A stretch of 64,000 bases of DNA. Origin: Maridesulfovibrio bastinii DSM 16055. GTDB taxonomy: Bacteria > Desulfobacterota > Desulfovibrionia > Desulfovibrionales > Desulfovibrionaceae. A program made the position numbers and the translations under genes. This document shows, in pieces, positions 52,507 to 61,013 of the stretch. How positions within the stretch are numbered: the stretch's first letter is position 1; each line of letters begins with the position of its first letter. Below the pieces are notes generated by a model, which was not told the origin of the DNA, did not search any database, and saw only the letters and a list, made by a program, of their open reading frames with translations. The stretch is taken from assembly GCF_000429985.1 (NCBI RefSeq), contig NZ_AUCX01000022.1:1-64000 (forward strand). The letters are read 5' to 3'.

Positions 52507-52628
52507 ATTGTTGATCACCTGTTGTTTATTTTTAATATGATCAATATATATAAAAAATAATTACCTTTGTAAAGCTAATTTAAACATTTTATTACTTTGT
52601 TTAATTGTTCAATTAAATGTTTTGATCA
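52214..52628. repeat. Cluster of seven TGATCA sites in and upstream of the MerR-like gene
   Basis: TGATCA occurs at 52214, 52233, 52244, 52304 (inside the gene) and at 52512, 52538, 52623 (upstream). About 0.1 would be expected by chance in this length. Two copies share a longer context: TTGATCACTTGTTG (52232-52245) and TTGATCACCTGTTG (52511-52524), 13 of 14 identical. They may be binding sites of the encoded regulator. Confidence 0.7.
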
Positions 52629-52949
52629 ATATGATATCCATATTTGAGCAAACCAAAATTCTAAAATTGATTTAAATAAGGATCGATAAATTTTTGACAG
52701 GAATATTATTTGAAAAAATGGAATCTTTTTTCAGGAATGATACTTGACTGTGAAAACCGAATGATTATTTCTAAGATAAGAGAGAGAAGAACCTTAACGG
52801 AGGGTTATAAAAAATAGAATTTAAATACAATAAATCTGGCGAATTGAGTCGCCCAAAAGAAAAAAATTAATGCGCCATACGCAGACGGTGGAAACACCCT
52901 GCTCCTCATAACGGGGAAAGGCGCATATCTCTTTTAAAAAGCTGCCAAA
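52519..52949. other. 431-bp gene-free AT-rich region
   Basis: It holds the upstream TGATCA sites and, near its right end, two hairpins: GGCGA/TCGCC at about 52841-52856, and the larger structure at 52870-52926. No convincing coding frame or tRNA is seen. The region separates the MerR-like gene from the Hpt gene, both on minus, so it carries the promoter of the former and the end of the latter. Confidence 0.7.
52870..52926 (-). terminator. Long structured hairpin, terminator or small RNA end
   Basis: Outer arms ATGCGCC and GGCGCAT (52870-52876, 52920-52926) close a 43-base interior that includes a GGTG-GAAA-CACC stem-loop (52887-52898). On the minus strand a T-rich tract (ATTAATTTTTTT) follows, so it can end the Hpt message. 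It is larger than a usual terminator and might be a processed small RNA. It matches no RNA family I know. Confidence 0.6.
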
Positions 52950-53252
52950 TCAGTCTACAAACTCAACAACAACATTTTCAAGATAATCCTTAAAATCATT
53001 CAAAAGCCCCTCTAGCTCAACATCATTCTCACCTGCAGCAGATATTTCAATTTTTCTGCCAAGTTCTCCCATCAGCAGAAAACCGTAATTTAGTGAGGAG
53101 CCTTTGATATTGTGACCAATCCGCTGAACCTCAGTGTAATTCTTTTTAGAATAAGCATTCTGCATAATTTCAAAATCAGACCATGAATTTTTCATAAATT
53201 TTTCAATCAATGGTTCTAATTCACAATCAATTTTTTCAATAGGCTTATTCAT
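52950..53252 (-). CDS. Stand-alone Hpt phosphotransfer protein
   Basis: A 100-aa helical-bundle protein. The phosphorylatable His is in 'VQRIGHNIKGSSLNYGFLLM', with the H-N-I-K-G-S pattern of Hpt domains. It has no other domain. It would carry phosphoryl groups between a hybrid kinase receiver and a response regulator; a CheY-like receiver (54382) and a hybrid kinase (57114) are encoded nearby, though the latter has its own Hpt. Length matches single-domain Hpt proteins. Confidence 0.9.
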   Translation of the reverse strand: MNKPIEKIDCELEPLIEKFMKNSWSDFEIMQNAYSKKNYTEVQRIGHNIKGSSLNYGFLLMGELGRKIEISAAGENDVELEGLLNDFKDYLENVVVEFVD

Positions 53253-53269
53253 AAAATTCTCCAGAATAA

Positions 53270-53299
53270 AAAAGGACGCTGTTTTTGCAGCGTCCTTTT
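53270..53299. terminator. Terminator after the Tim44-like gene
   Basis: Arms AAAAGGACGCTG and CAGCGTCCTTTT (53270-53281, 53288-53299) pair perfectly around a six-base loop, followed on the minus strand by a T tract. It ends the Tim44-like message, whose stop is at 53303, and lies 17 bp before the start of the Hpt gene. Confidence 0.9.
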
Positions 53300-53302
53300 A
53301 AT

Positions 53303-54232
53303 TTAGTCTTCCAATTGTTGAAGCCCGTCAAGTCTCCACATTCCGTTAGACGTATTGTCTTTCATAAAGTGCCAGACCTCTCGAACCTGTGAAGGTTGTG
53401 ACTGGCTTGGGTCTTCACGCAGCAGAACATCATAATAAACCGTTGCCACAGTATCCTTTCCTTCATCCTTAACTTCCAGAAGTCTCGCATTTACCAAAAG
53501 GATTTCTGTAGTCGACGGACCTGGGTCTTCGGATGCCTGCCTAGCTATTTCCGTATAAACATCGTTTGTCGTAAAAGCTTTTATATCTTCAAGGTTTCTA
53601 TCATCCCAAGAGTTTTGAAGCCTTGTATACATGGCTTTAGCTCCCTTGAGGAAATCCTCCTGATCAAAATCAGGCGGGACAGCTCCTTCAGGGGCTTGCT
53701 GATCGTGAGAAGCATTCCCTGAAGGTTTTGATGACAGATGATCCCATGCCGAATCTGATCGGCGTTCAAAAGTCGTTTTTGAATAATTATTTCTATCAGA
53801 GTAATCCTGATCAGGCCCTCTCCTATAGTAACCGTCCTGCATTCCGGAAGAGCCGCGGCCACGATTTCTAAAAAATTTCAAAGCAAAGAATATGACAATA
53901 CCTATTAAAACAAAATCGAGCAGTCCCGGTCCCATGCCCATGCCTCCTCTGCCAAAAAACATGGAGCCAAGCAAAGATCCGGCAAGCAGTCCGCCCATTA
54001 AGCCCATTCCACCACGGCCGAAGCCCGTACGGGAAGAAGTTTGAGAACTTCTGGAACTGGAACCAAAGCTTCTTGAAGAAGAAGGTGCAGACCTGCTGAA
54101 ACTATTTGAATAAGAAGAGCGACCACCGAAAGAGCGTCCTCCTCCAAATCTTTTTGCACTTGCTTCAGCCGCGACAAAAGCGACTATGCAAAAAACAGTG
54201 AGCAACAAAATCAAAATTCTTGAAAGTTTCAT
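53303..54232 (-). CDS. Tim44-like domain membrane protein
   Basis: A 309-aa protein from the ATG at 54232 (GAGGAG upstream). A signal peptide is followed by a Gly/Ser/Arg/Phe-rich low-complexity segment (KRFGGGRSFGGRSSYSNSFS, to about 75), a hydrophobic region with 'GMGLMGGLLAGSLLGSMFFG' and 'LLDFVLIGIVIFFALKFF', and a C-terminal Tim44-like domain (about 190-305, FLKGAKAMYTRLQNSWDDRN; AREVWHFM-type strand). In mitochondria Tim44 anchors import; the bacterial proteins' role is unclear. Monocistronic, ending in a strong terminator. Confidence 0.85.
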   Translation of the reverse strand: MKLSRILILLLTVFCIVAFVAAEASAKRFGGGRSFGGRSSYSNSFSRSAPSSSRSFGSSSRSSQTSSRTGFGRGGMGLMGGLLAGSLLGSMFFGRGGMGMGPGLLDFVLIGIVIFFALKFFRNRGRGSSGMQDGYYRRGPDQDYSDRNNYSKTTFERRSDSAWDHLSSKPSGNASHDQQAPEGAVPPDFDQEDFLKGAKAMYTRLQNSWDDRNLEDIKAFTTNDVYTEIARQASEDPGPSTTEILLVNARLLEVKDEGKDTVATVYYDVLLREDPSQSQPSQVREVWHFMKDNTSNGMWRLDGLQQLED

Positions 54233-54381
54233 TAATCTCCTCAAAAAATATGTTATAACTATTACTATAACTTACATAATTACAATTTAATATCACTTAA
54301 TTTAGAACACAGAATTCATTCGCCGGGAAAGCGTGGATAATTAAACTCTAAGGATTTATTTTCTAAAGTCCACAAAGTTTA

Positions 54382-54789
54382 TTAATTGTTTATCTGCAAA
54401 AAACCGAGTTCAGACATAACGCCTTCAACCGACTCAATACTTATAGGCTTAGGCAGATATGAAGTTGCTCCACCCTGATAATATGCTTCAACTACATTTT
54501 TAGGATCACTTAAAGCTGTTGTCATTATAACTTTAACTTCATCTTTAGGTTTGATTCCATTTGCTTTTTCAACCTTACGCAACATCTTGAGGGCTTCATG
54601 CCCATCCATTCTGGGCATCATTATATCCATGCAAACCAAGTCAAACGGATCATTATCCAATAAGGCCTGTTTAAACATGGTAACAGCTTCTGCTCCATCC
54701 GTCGCAAAAAGACATTCACCATACCGGCCCATCACATGGGTCATAAATTTTCTGCTGGCAAGTTCATCTTCCACAACAAGAATGCGCAT
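54382..54789 (-). CDS. Single-domain response regulator (CheY-like)
   Basis: A 135-aa receiver: acidic pair in 'RILVVEDELASRKFMTHVMG', phospho-Asp in 'FDLVCMDIMMPRMDGHEALK', Thr in 'VKVIMTTALSDPKNVVEAYY', Lys in 'SYLPKPISIESVEGVMSELG'. There is no output domain. It would act by protein-protein contact or as a phosphate relay. It is encoded alone, between the Tim44-like gene and a divergent membrane-protein gene. Its kinase cannot be identified from the window. Confidence 0.92.
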   Translation of the reverse strand: MRILVVEDELASRKFMTHVMGRYGECLFATDGAEAVTMFKQALLDNDPFDLVCMDIMMPRMDGHEALKMLRKVEKANGIKPKDEVKVIMTTALSDPKNVVEAYYQGGATSYLPKPISIESVEGVMSELGFLQINN

Positions 54790-54946
54790 AAATATCTCCT
54801 AAATAATTTTCGTTGAATTAATCCTTTGTAGATTTAGCAATAAAAAGTCCGGTTCGTCTACAATAACCGCTAAATCATACAGTTGGTAACCTTGCGAAGC
54901 TTTTAAATGACGAGTAGTACTCTTTTCAAAAAAGAGGACCACAAAT

Positions 54947-55267
54947 ATGCTCGATATTACAGCTTTAATTTCTGAACTGAACAACCTTGCAAACGATCCT
55001 CAGTGGAGGGGCTGGCCGTTTGGACCCGGTTTTGGAGGAACATGGTCGGCAGTTGCCAGATTTGCCTTCGTAGCCCTCATTCTAGGCTTCATAGTGCTTT
55101 TCTTAAGAGTCCTGTTCGGCCCTAAAGGTATTTTTCGTGACCATGAGCTGGACAGGGAAGCAGAAGAAATGAGAAAAGCTGAACTTGAAGAGTTGGAAAA
55201 TAAATTTAAATCAGGTAAAATTTCAGAACTTGAATATAAGTTTAAAAAAAGAGAAATAGAGAGCTGA
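54947..55267 (+). CDS. Small membrane protein with SHOCT-like tail
   Basis: A 106-aa protein with one membrane helix (about 36-60, VARFAFVALILGFIVLFLRV) and a C-terminal charged helix (LDREAEEMRKAELEELENKF) ending 'KSGKISELEYKFKKREIES', the SHOCT pattern (short C-terminal domain, often for oligomerisation). The N-terminal 30 residues are Trp/Gly/Pro rich. It is encoded 3 bp before the HD phosphohydrolase gene and co-transcribed. Function unknown. Confidence 0.75.
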   Translation: MLDITALISELNNLANDPQWRGWPFGPGFGGTWSAVARFAFVALILGFIVLFLRVLFGPKGIFRDHELDREAEEMRKAELEELENKFKSGKISELEYKFKKREIES

Positions 55268-55269
55268 CA

Positions 55270-56037
55270 ATGTTTGATCTAGACATTTTAGTCAGGAAAT
55301 TTGAAATTTTCACCCAAAATTACTTAAATTCCGACTCTGAATTCCCAGAAAATTTCAATCTAAAATACAGCCACACTTTCAACGTTCTTGAAAACTGCTT
55401 TAATTTGACAAAAGCAACAGAGCTTGAAGAAAAAATCATCAACAGTGCTTTAACAGCCTGTCTCTTCCATGATATTGGGAGATTTCCACAATTCAAAAAA
55501 TACGGCACATTCAATGACAATGAGTCAGTGAACCATGCCAGACTCGGAGTAGGTGTACTTTGCTCCCAAAAATTTCTCACAGATCTGCCTGATCAAATGA
55601 GAAGAACCGTTTACGGGGCCATTGCCCTGCATAACCGAAGATCAATCCCTGAAAATATCAGGCAGGAGCTAAAGACTGTTACTGAAATTGTCAGAGATTG
55701 CGATAAAATTGATATAATGAGAGTCCTGCTGGACTCAATTTCTTCTCCGGATGAAAACGGTAATGTACCCTTCCTAGGGTTAAAAGAGATCCCGGAGATG
55801 TTAAGCGAAAATATATTGCTAAGTATTAATAAACATCAGTCTGCTCTTTATTCAGATATGAAATGTGTAAATGATTTCAGATTGATGCTACTAAGTTGGT
55901 CCTACGACCTGAACTTCAGATGGAGCAGGCAGGAAATTATCAGGAGAGGATATATAAACAAAATTTTTGGGAGTCTGCCGGACGTTCGTCAAATAAAGGA
56001 ATTGCGCCCGGAAATCTTAAAAGTTTTAAACCAGTAA
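55270..56037 (+). CDS. HD-domain phosphohydrolase
   Basis: A 255-aa protein. The metal-binding HD pattern is visible: His in 'LKYSHTFNVLENCFNLTKAT', His-Asp in 'TACLFHDIGRFPQFKKYGTF', His in 'ALHNRRSIPEN', Asp in 'TEIVRDCDKIDIMRVLL'. Such enzymes hydrolyse phosphate mono- or diesters of nucleotides. No other domain is attached. It follows the SHOCT protein directly. The substrate is not predictable from sequence. Confidence 0.88.
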   Translation: MFDLDILVRKFEIFTQNYLNSDSEFPENFNLKYSHTFNVLENCFNLTKATELEEKIINSALTACLFHDIGRFPQFKKYGTFNDNESVNHARLGVGVLCSQKFLTDLPDQMRRTVYGAIALHNRRSIPENIRQELKTVTEIVRDCDKIDIMRVLLDSISSPDENGNVPFLGLKEIPEMLSENILLSINKHQSALYSDMKCVNDFRLMLLSWSYDLNFRWSRQEIIRRGYINKIFGSLPDVRQIKELRPEILKVLNQ

Positions 56038-56160
56038 TGCTCCCCTACTTGCCTTTCATAAAAAACAGTATACTTTTATTAGTGAAAGGTTTCTTAACCA
56101 CGACTCAAAATCTTAGCGAATTTAAAATACGAAATAAAACTATAAGGTACAGGATTTAAA

Positions 56161-57072
56161 ATGAGTGATACCAATTATGATGTTGTTATTTTAGGAACAG
56201 GACCTGCCGGCCTTCAGGCTGCCATTCATTCTGCCAGAAAAAATGTATCTGTCCTCATTCTCGGCAAGCAGGACAAAAGCAGCCTGAAATGGGCGCATAT
56301 TGAAAATTTCTGCTGCATGAGCAGTATTGAAGGATCAAAGATACTTAAAACAGGTATGGAGCAGGCCCAGACATTCGGAGCAGTTTTTCTTGATGAAGAT
56401 GTACTTAAAATTGCAGCTCCAGATCAGGCAGAATCTGAAGGTGCTACCTTCACTATCACTACTGAAAGTAAAGAAATTAAAGCAAAATCAGTTATTATAG
56501 CAACAGGCACAACCCGCAACAAACTTGGAGTCCCCGGAGAAAAAGAATACCTTGGAAAAGGTGTCAGCTATTGCGTAGATTGCGATGGTAACTTTTTCAG
56601 AAATGAACCGGTTGCAGTTGTGGGTGATGAAAGTGCCGCAGCTGGTGGAGCTCTTCACATGGCTGCGCTGACTGAAAATGTTCATTTAATATGCAAAGAA
56701 ATTAATTTTTCAAATGATCTTCTGGAAAAACTGACAGATAAAAATGTCAAAATTCATAAAAATGTTGAAGTAACTGAGATTGAGGGAAATGGTCAGGTTA
56801 ATGGGCTGGTTCTCGATAACGGAGTTACTCTTCCTGTCAATGGAGTCTTCATCGAACTGGGAGCCAAAGGCGTAATGTCTTTAGCAGGAACATTGGGTGT
56901 AGCACTTGATGACAGCATGAAATTTATACAGACCGACAAACAGCAAAAAACAAACGTGCCGGGAATTTTTGCAGCTGGCGACATTTGCGGACCGCCGCTT
57001 CAAATGGCAAAAGCAATAGGAGAAGGTTGCGTTGCCGGAATAAATTCAGCTAATTATGCTAAAAAACATTAA
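56161..57072 (+). CDS. Thioredoxin reductase-like flavoprotein
   Basis: A 303-aa flavoprotein: FAD-binding 'VVILGTGPAGLQAAIHSARK', redox Cys pair 'GVSYCVDCDGNFFRNEPVAV' (C-V-D-C, canonical C-A-T-C), NAD(P) region 'VAVVGDESAAAGGALHMAAL' with a weakened G-x-G-x-x-G, and 'GIFAAGDICGPPLQMAKAIG'. The protein is a class II TrxR type. The altered pyridine-nucleotide site suggests different donor specificity, for instance as in ferredoxin-dependent or atypical reductases. A bidirectional terminator follows. Confidence 0.87.
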   Translation: MSDTNYDVVILGTGPAGLQAAIHSARKNVSVLILGKQDKSSLKWAHIENFCCMSSIEGSKILKTGMEQAQTFGAVFLDEDVLKIAAPDQAESEGATFTITTESKEIKAKSVIIATGTTRNKLGVPGEKEYLGKGVSYCVDCDGNFFRNEPVAVVGDESAAAGGALHMAALTENVHLICKEINFSNDLLEKLTDKNVKIHKNVEVTEIEGNGQVNGLVLDNGVTLPVNGVFIELGAKGVMSLAGTLGVALDDSMKFIQTDKQQKTNVPGIFAAGDICGPPLQMAKAIGEGCVAGINSANYAKKH

Positions 57073-57094
57073 TTATATTGTATCATAAACAATT

Positions 57095-57127
57095 AAAACG
57101 GCTGTGAATATTTTCATGGCCGTTTTT
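57095..57127. terminator. Bidirectional terminator between flavoprotein and hybrid kinase genes
   Basis: Arms AAAACGGC and GCCGTTTT with an inner TGTGAATATTTTCATG segment that is itself partly paired, flanked by A and T tracts. It serves the flavoprotein gene on plus and the hybrid kinase on minus, whose stop codon lies within it. Confidence 0.85.
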
Positions 57128-59645
57128 CTTTATATGAAAGCAAAAAATCCTCGAGGACTTCTGCGACCTGCTCAACTTTTCCTTCACGGATAAACAGGCA
57201 GACCTCATCCCCTACAGTCGTAACATCCTGATAACCATACCCGGAACCTGTGCCTTTCCAATCATGTGCGATGCTGAAAACAGTATCCCAATCTCCAGAA
57301 GGTATTAACTTGTTAAGAATTCTTTCACAGCCTTCAACCACATACTCATAGAACTCCAGCTTTAGTTTAGAAATCTTCATATCCGCCTGAGATGGAGTAG
57401 AAATATCCTCGCCGCCCTTTTTAAAACAATATTCCCTAAATACATCAATCAACTGAGAGTATGAGGCTGGCTTAGATAAAGTACTGTCAAAACCAGCTTC
57501 AAAATAGCTGTCTATGTCTTCTTTAAAAACATTTGCTGTAAAAGCTACCACTGGAGTTCTGTGAAGCTGTTTCTCTTTTTCATAGCTACGAATCCTGCCT
57601 ATAGCTTCAACTCCATCCATTACCGGCATTTTTACGTCCATCAAAACAATACTGAAAGTTCTAACCTTAAATTGTTCAACGGCTTCAGCTCCATTAACAA
57701 CCTCTACCAGCTCAATTCCACATCCTTCCAGCAAACTTCTAACCAGCATTCTGTTATAATAATTATCTTCAGCAAGCAGAACACTGGTCCCTTTCTCAAA
57801 ACAATCCTGTTTTGAGCTGATCATTTTCTTTTCCAGATAGTTTTCATTAGGAAATAACGAGGCAAAAGTTTCAATAAAATTCAATTCATGGACAGGCTTT
57901 ACGATAACAGCTTTTACTAATGGATGTTTTTGCTGAAACGATTTCGATCCTAGTTCATTTAACTTAACCAATAAAACTATTTTTAGATCTGCTGAATATT
58001 TTAATATCTCATTTAAAAGGTCTGTAATTAATTCCGTAATTGAAACATCAATAAAAATTACATCAAATTTATGCTTTGCTGCGACAGTTTTTAACAATTC
58101 AACAGAATCATAGACACATTCAAGGTTCCCACCAAACTTTACAGCAAGACCTTCTAAGCTCTTTGCGACATGAATATTGGGGACAGCCGCAAGCATTTTC
58201 ATCCCGGTAATATCTATAAGAGATTCCTCGCTCTGATCCTCCAAAAATTTAAATACAGCTTCAAAACAGAATTCAGCCCCACCCTGTAGAAGATTTGAAG
58301 CTGAAATTTTACCCCGCATCATCCACGCCAGCTTCTTGCAAATAGAAAGCCCGAGACCGATTCCACCACTATTCAGATCATCTACCGAAACCTGAGTGAA
58401 GCTATCGAAAATATCATCCAGTCTGGATTCAGGAATCCCTCTTCCGGAATCACTAACTTTAAAAACCAATCTTCCTGAATTTTCAGTCTCTCTGCTAAGA
58501 AATTCCACCTCAAGAATAATCTCACCGGAATCAGTAAATTTGCACGAATTAACCATCAAGTTAGCCAAAATCTGCTGTAGTCTGAGAAAATCACCTCTCA
58601 ACAATAAAGGGACATCTTCTGAAACCACAACCGCAACTTCCAGCCCTTTCTTGTGTGCCGTCAGAGCGATTTCTTCAACGGTTTTACTTATGACATCCCT
58701 TAAATCAAAATCATTTTCTTCAAGCTCGATATTACCGGATTCTATCTTAGAAAAATCCAGAATCTCTCCAAAAAGACCGAGCATGTTTTGACCGCATGAT
58801 CTGGCTATATCAATATACCGTTTTTGCTCCGGGTCGATATCAGTCCGGTGCAACAGTTCAGTCATCCCGAGAATAGTGTTTATAGGCGTGCGTATCTCAT
58901 GACTCATACTGGCCAGAAATAAACTTTTAGCGTTATTAGCTTCTTCGGCCTGCTTTACAGCTTGCTCCAACGCAATTTTGGTTAGTTCAAGCTCACTGAT
59001 ATCAATAAAAGTTTCGAGTAGAAGCCGCTCACCTTTTGAACCTTTAAATGATGAAACTGTTAAGATAATGTATAAATCCTTATTGTGAACAGAACGTAAA
59101 CAATAATTCCAAAGTTCTTCATTACTATCATTGCATATCGGGCAGTCTTCAGCAAAAGGAACAAAAAATTCATGTAATGAATGACCTTTTATATCTTCAA
59201 GTTCATTTTCTAAAACTTTAAGAGCAAATGGATTAGCATCAATAATCTTATTAGCTACTGGTTCAGCAATTATAATTCCAGCTCTAATGGTACTGAAAAG
59301 TCTGCTATTAATAAATTTAAAATTATTTCCACCTGAGTTAGATTTAGTAAAACATTTTTTTTGATAGCTAAGTTGATTAACTATTGATTTTTGTTTGTTA
59401 TAATCAATATTTTTTAAATTTTTATAGTCATTATCTTCATTTGAAGAATAAAATAGAATAATTGCTGTAATAAGTATTACACATAAGAGGCAAGAAGACA
59501 GAATTATAACGGCATACACTGAATCGAGAAATATTACACCGAAAGAAAAAACAATTAAGATACAAGAAAGATAGATAACACTTAAACGGAAAGAAATCCC
59601 GGGAAGACTTAAAAAAGACCGCCATTCAATCATTAACAATCCCAT
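57114..59645 (-). CDS. Hybrid sensor histidine kinase (PAS-HisKA-HATPase-REC-REC-Hpt)
   Basis: An 843-aa protein. Two membrane helices (about 18-40 and 43-66), a PAS-like domain (about 115-225, 'ANPFALKVLENELEDIKGHS' with C-P-I-C), HisKA with 'ASMSHEIRTPINTILGMTEL' (His about 250), HATPase ('NLMVNSCKFTDSGEI', 'VSDSGRGIPESRL', 'GGIGLGLSICKKLA'), a degenerate receiver (about 490-590), a complete receiver ('VLLAEDNYYNRMLV', 'FSIVLMDVKMPVMDGVEAIG') and a C-terminal Hpt ('SIAHDWKGTGSGYGY'). It is monocistronic. The first ATG lacks a good site; 59633 is an alternative start. Confidence 0.93.
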   Translation of the reverse strand: MGLLMIEWRSFLSLPGISFRLSVIYLSCILIVFSFGVIFLDSVYAVIILSSCLLCVILITAIILFYSSNEDNDYKNLKNIDYNKQKSIVNQLSYQKKCFTKSNSGGNNFKFINSRLFSTIRAGIIIAEPVANKIIDANPFALKVLENELEDIKGHSLHEFFVPFAEDCPICNDSNEELWNYCLRSVHNKDLYIILTVSSFKGSKGERLLLETFIDISELELTKIALEQAVKQAEEANNAKSLFLASMSHEIRTPINTILGMTELLHRTDIDPEQKRYIDIARSCGQNMLGLFGEILDFSKIESGNIELEENDFDLRDVISKTVEEIALTAHKKGLEVAVVVSEDVPLLLRGDFLRLQQILANLMVNSCKFTDSGEIILEVEFLSRETENSGRLVFKVSDSGRGIPESRLDDIFDSFTQVSVDDLNSGGIGLGLSICKKLAWMMRGKISASNLLQGGAEFCFEAVFKFLEDQSEESLIDITGMKMLAAVPNIHVAKSLEGLAVKFGGNLECVYDSVELLKTVAAKHKFDVIFIDVSITELITDLLNEILKYSADLKIVLLVKLNELGSKSFQQKHPLVKAVIVKPVHELNFIETFASLFPNENYLEKKMISSKQDCFEKGTSVLLAEDNYYNRMLVRSLLEGCGIELVEVVNGAEAVEQFKVRTFSIVLMDVKMPVMDGVEAIGRIRSYEKEKQLHRTPVVAFTANVFKEDIDSYFEAGFDSTLSKPASYSQLIDVFREYCFKKGGEDISTPSQADMKISKLKLEFYEYVVEGCERILNKLIPSGDWDTVFSIAHDWKGTGSGYGYQDVTTVGDEVCLFIREGKVEQVAEVLEDFLLSYKEKRP

Positions 59646-59809
59646 TTATTATAATTAGTACATTATCTTCTTAACACTCTAAAAAAATACGATATGTATA
59701 ATAAGACACATGCAATATAAATAGTAAATGAAACTTTGGAAAGTAATTACCTCGCAGCAAGGGAATATTGTTACTGCTGAGAAGGCTTCCCGGAACAAAG
59801 TATTAATTA

Positions 59810-60943
59810 TTATTTTGACTTGGAAACATATATGAACATGCCTGCGACAGCTGTAAAAGGAGCAACTGCTACCAGTCCGAAACTTCCGGCAATAGTTTTT
59901 ACAACTTCAGCTGAAACATAAATAAAATTGAAAGTATTCTCTACAGGTACACCCTGAGCCATAAAAGCCATCAGAAGAGTTATAAAGCCTCCTGAGTAGG
60001 CAAGCAGCAAAGTAGTTGTCATCGTTCCAACAACAGCGCGACCTACTCTAAGTCCTGACCTCAAAGCCTCAATACGTGATATTCCCGGATGAGCGAGCAC
60101 GACCTCAGCCATACTTGCGGAAACATCCATTGCCAAATCCATTACCGCACCTGAACAGGCCAAAAATATAGCAGCTATGTATATCTTGGTAAGATCAAGA
60201 TGCCCGTATCCAGAGTACAGTAGAGTTTCAGCAAATGGCATAACTGCACCATGCAGATTAAGACTGTAAGTGAAATATACTGCGATCAGACTGCTTGAAA
60301 TAACACCTGAGATAGCCCCGATAAAAGCTACAGTCCCTTTACGGTTTATTCCTGCAACCATGAATATGATAACTGCGCAAAGGATAATGACGATAGTCAT
60401 AGTAAGGATAACAGGATTATAACCATTAAGAAGCCATGGAACTAGAATCTTCCATATGGCCATTGCTGTAAAAAGAAATGACAGCAAAGCCTTTGCCCCT
60501 GTCCAGCCGCCAAAGACAATTAAAAGTAGGGCAAAAACTCCAAGAAGCCAAAGTTCAGTTGCTATACGGTAGTGGTCCTGAGGATTGGCATAAACAATAT
60601 CCCCATTATCATTTAACGAAAGAACTACAAAAGCAGTATCTCCGGGACTGAACAGTTTATCTTTATCCATACGTCCCAGCAGATCGTTCTGGGCTTCAAG
60701 AACCCTTCCCTTGAATTTTCCATTCAGGATTTTAAGTTTAACCTGTTGAGGTCCGGTCTTAACCATGCCGAACATATGAACATCGGAATTATTTACAGAA
60801 AGAATTTCGCCACGGACCCTTTCAGCGTTACCGGCGATACGTCCTTCGTACTCTGTAGGCATAAAATACATTGCCACTGTGAGTACTGCAAAAAAAAGAA
60901 CCAGCAGAGCGTCTTTATCCAGATTTTTAACAGAAAATGACAT
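59810..60943 (-). CDS. YibE/F-like membrane protein
   Basis: A 377-aa protein with about eight membrane helices. An N-terminal TM (LVLFFAVLTVAMYFM) precedes a periplasmic beta domain (about 30-125), then helices including 'LWLLGVFALLLIVFGGWTGA', 'LTMTIVIILCAVIIFMVAGI', 'GTVAFIGAISGVISSSLIAV' and the YibE/F-typical 'GAVMDLAMDVSASMAEVVLA' block. The family is conserved but of unknown function. It precedes phoA's terminator on the same strand; spacing suggests a separate transcript. Confidence 0.9.
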   Translation of the reverse strand: MSFSVKNLDKDALLVLFFAVLTVAMYFMPTEYEGRIAGNAERVRGEILSVNNSDVHMFGMVKTGPQQVKLKILNGKFKGRVLEAQNDLLGRMDKDKLFSPGDTAFVVLSLNDNGDIVYANPQDHYRIATELWLLGVFALLLIVFGGWTGAKALLSFLFTAMAIWKILVPWLLNGYNPVILTMTIVIILCAVIIFMVAGINRKGTVAFIGAISGVISSSLIAVYFTYSLNLHGAVMPFAETLLYSGYGHLDLTKIYIAAIFLACSGAVMDLAMDVSASMAEVVLAHPGISRIEALRSGLRVGRAVVGTMTTTLLLAYSGGFITLLMAFMAQGVPVENTFNFIYVSAEVVKTIAGSFGLVAVAPFTAVAGMFIYVSKSK

Positions 60944-60952
60944 AATTAATCC

Positions 60953-60988
60953 TAAATAAAACAGGGTGAAGACTATGCTCCACCCTGT
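60953..60988 (-). terminator. Terminator after the alkaline phosphatase gene
   Basis: Perfect arms ACAGGGTG (60961-60968) and CACCCTGT (60981-60988) with a 12-base loop, followed on minus by TTTTATTT. It lies 25 bp after the alkaline phosphatase stop and just before the start of the YibE/F gene. Confidence 0.88.
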
Positions 60989-61013
60989 ATCAAAAGATTA
61001 TAAATAATTTTTA

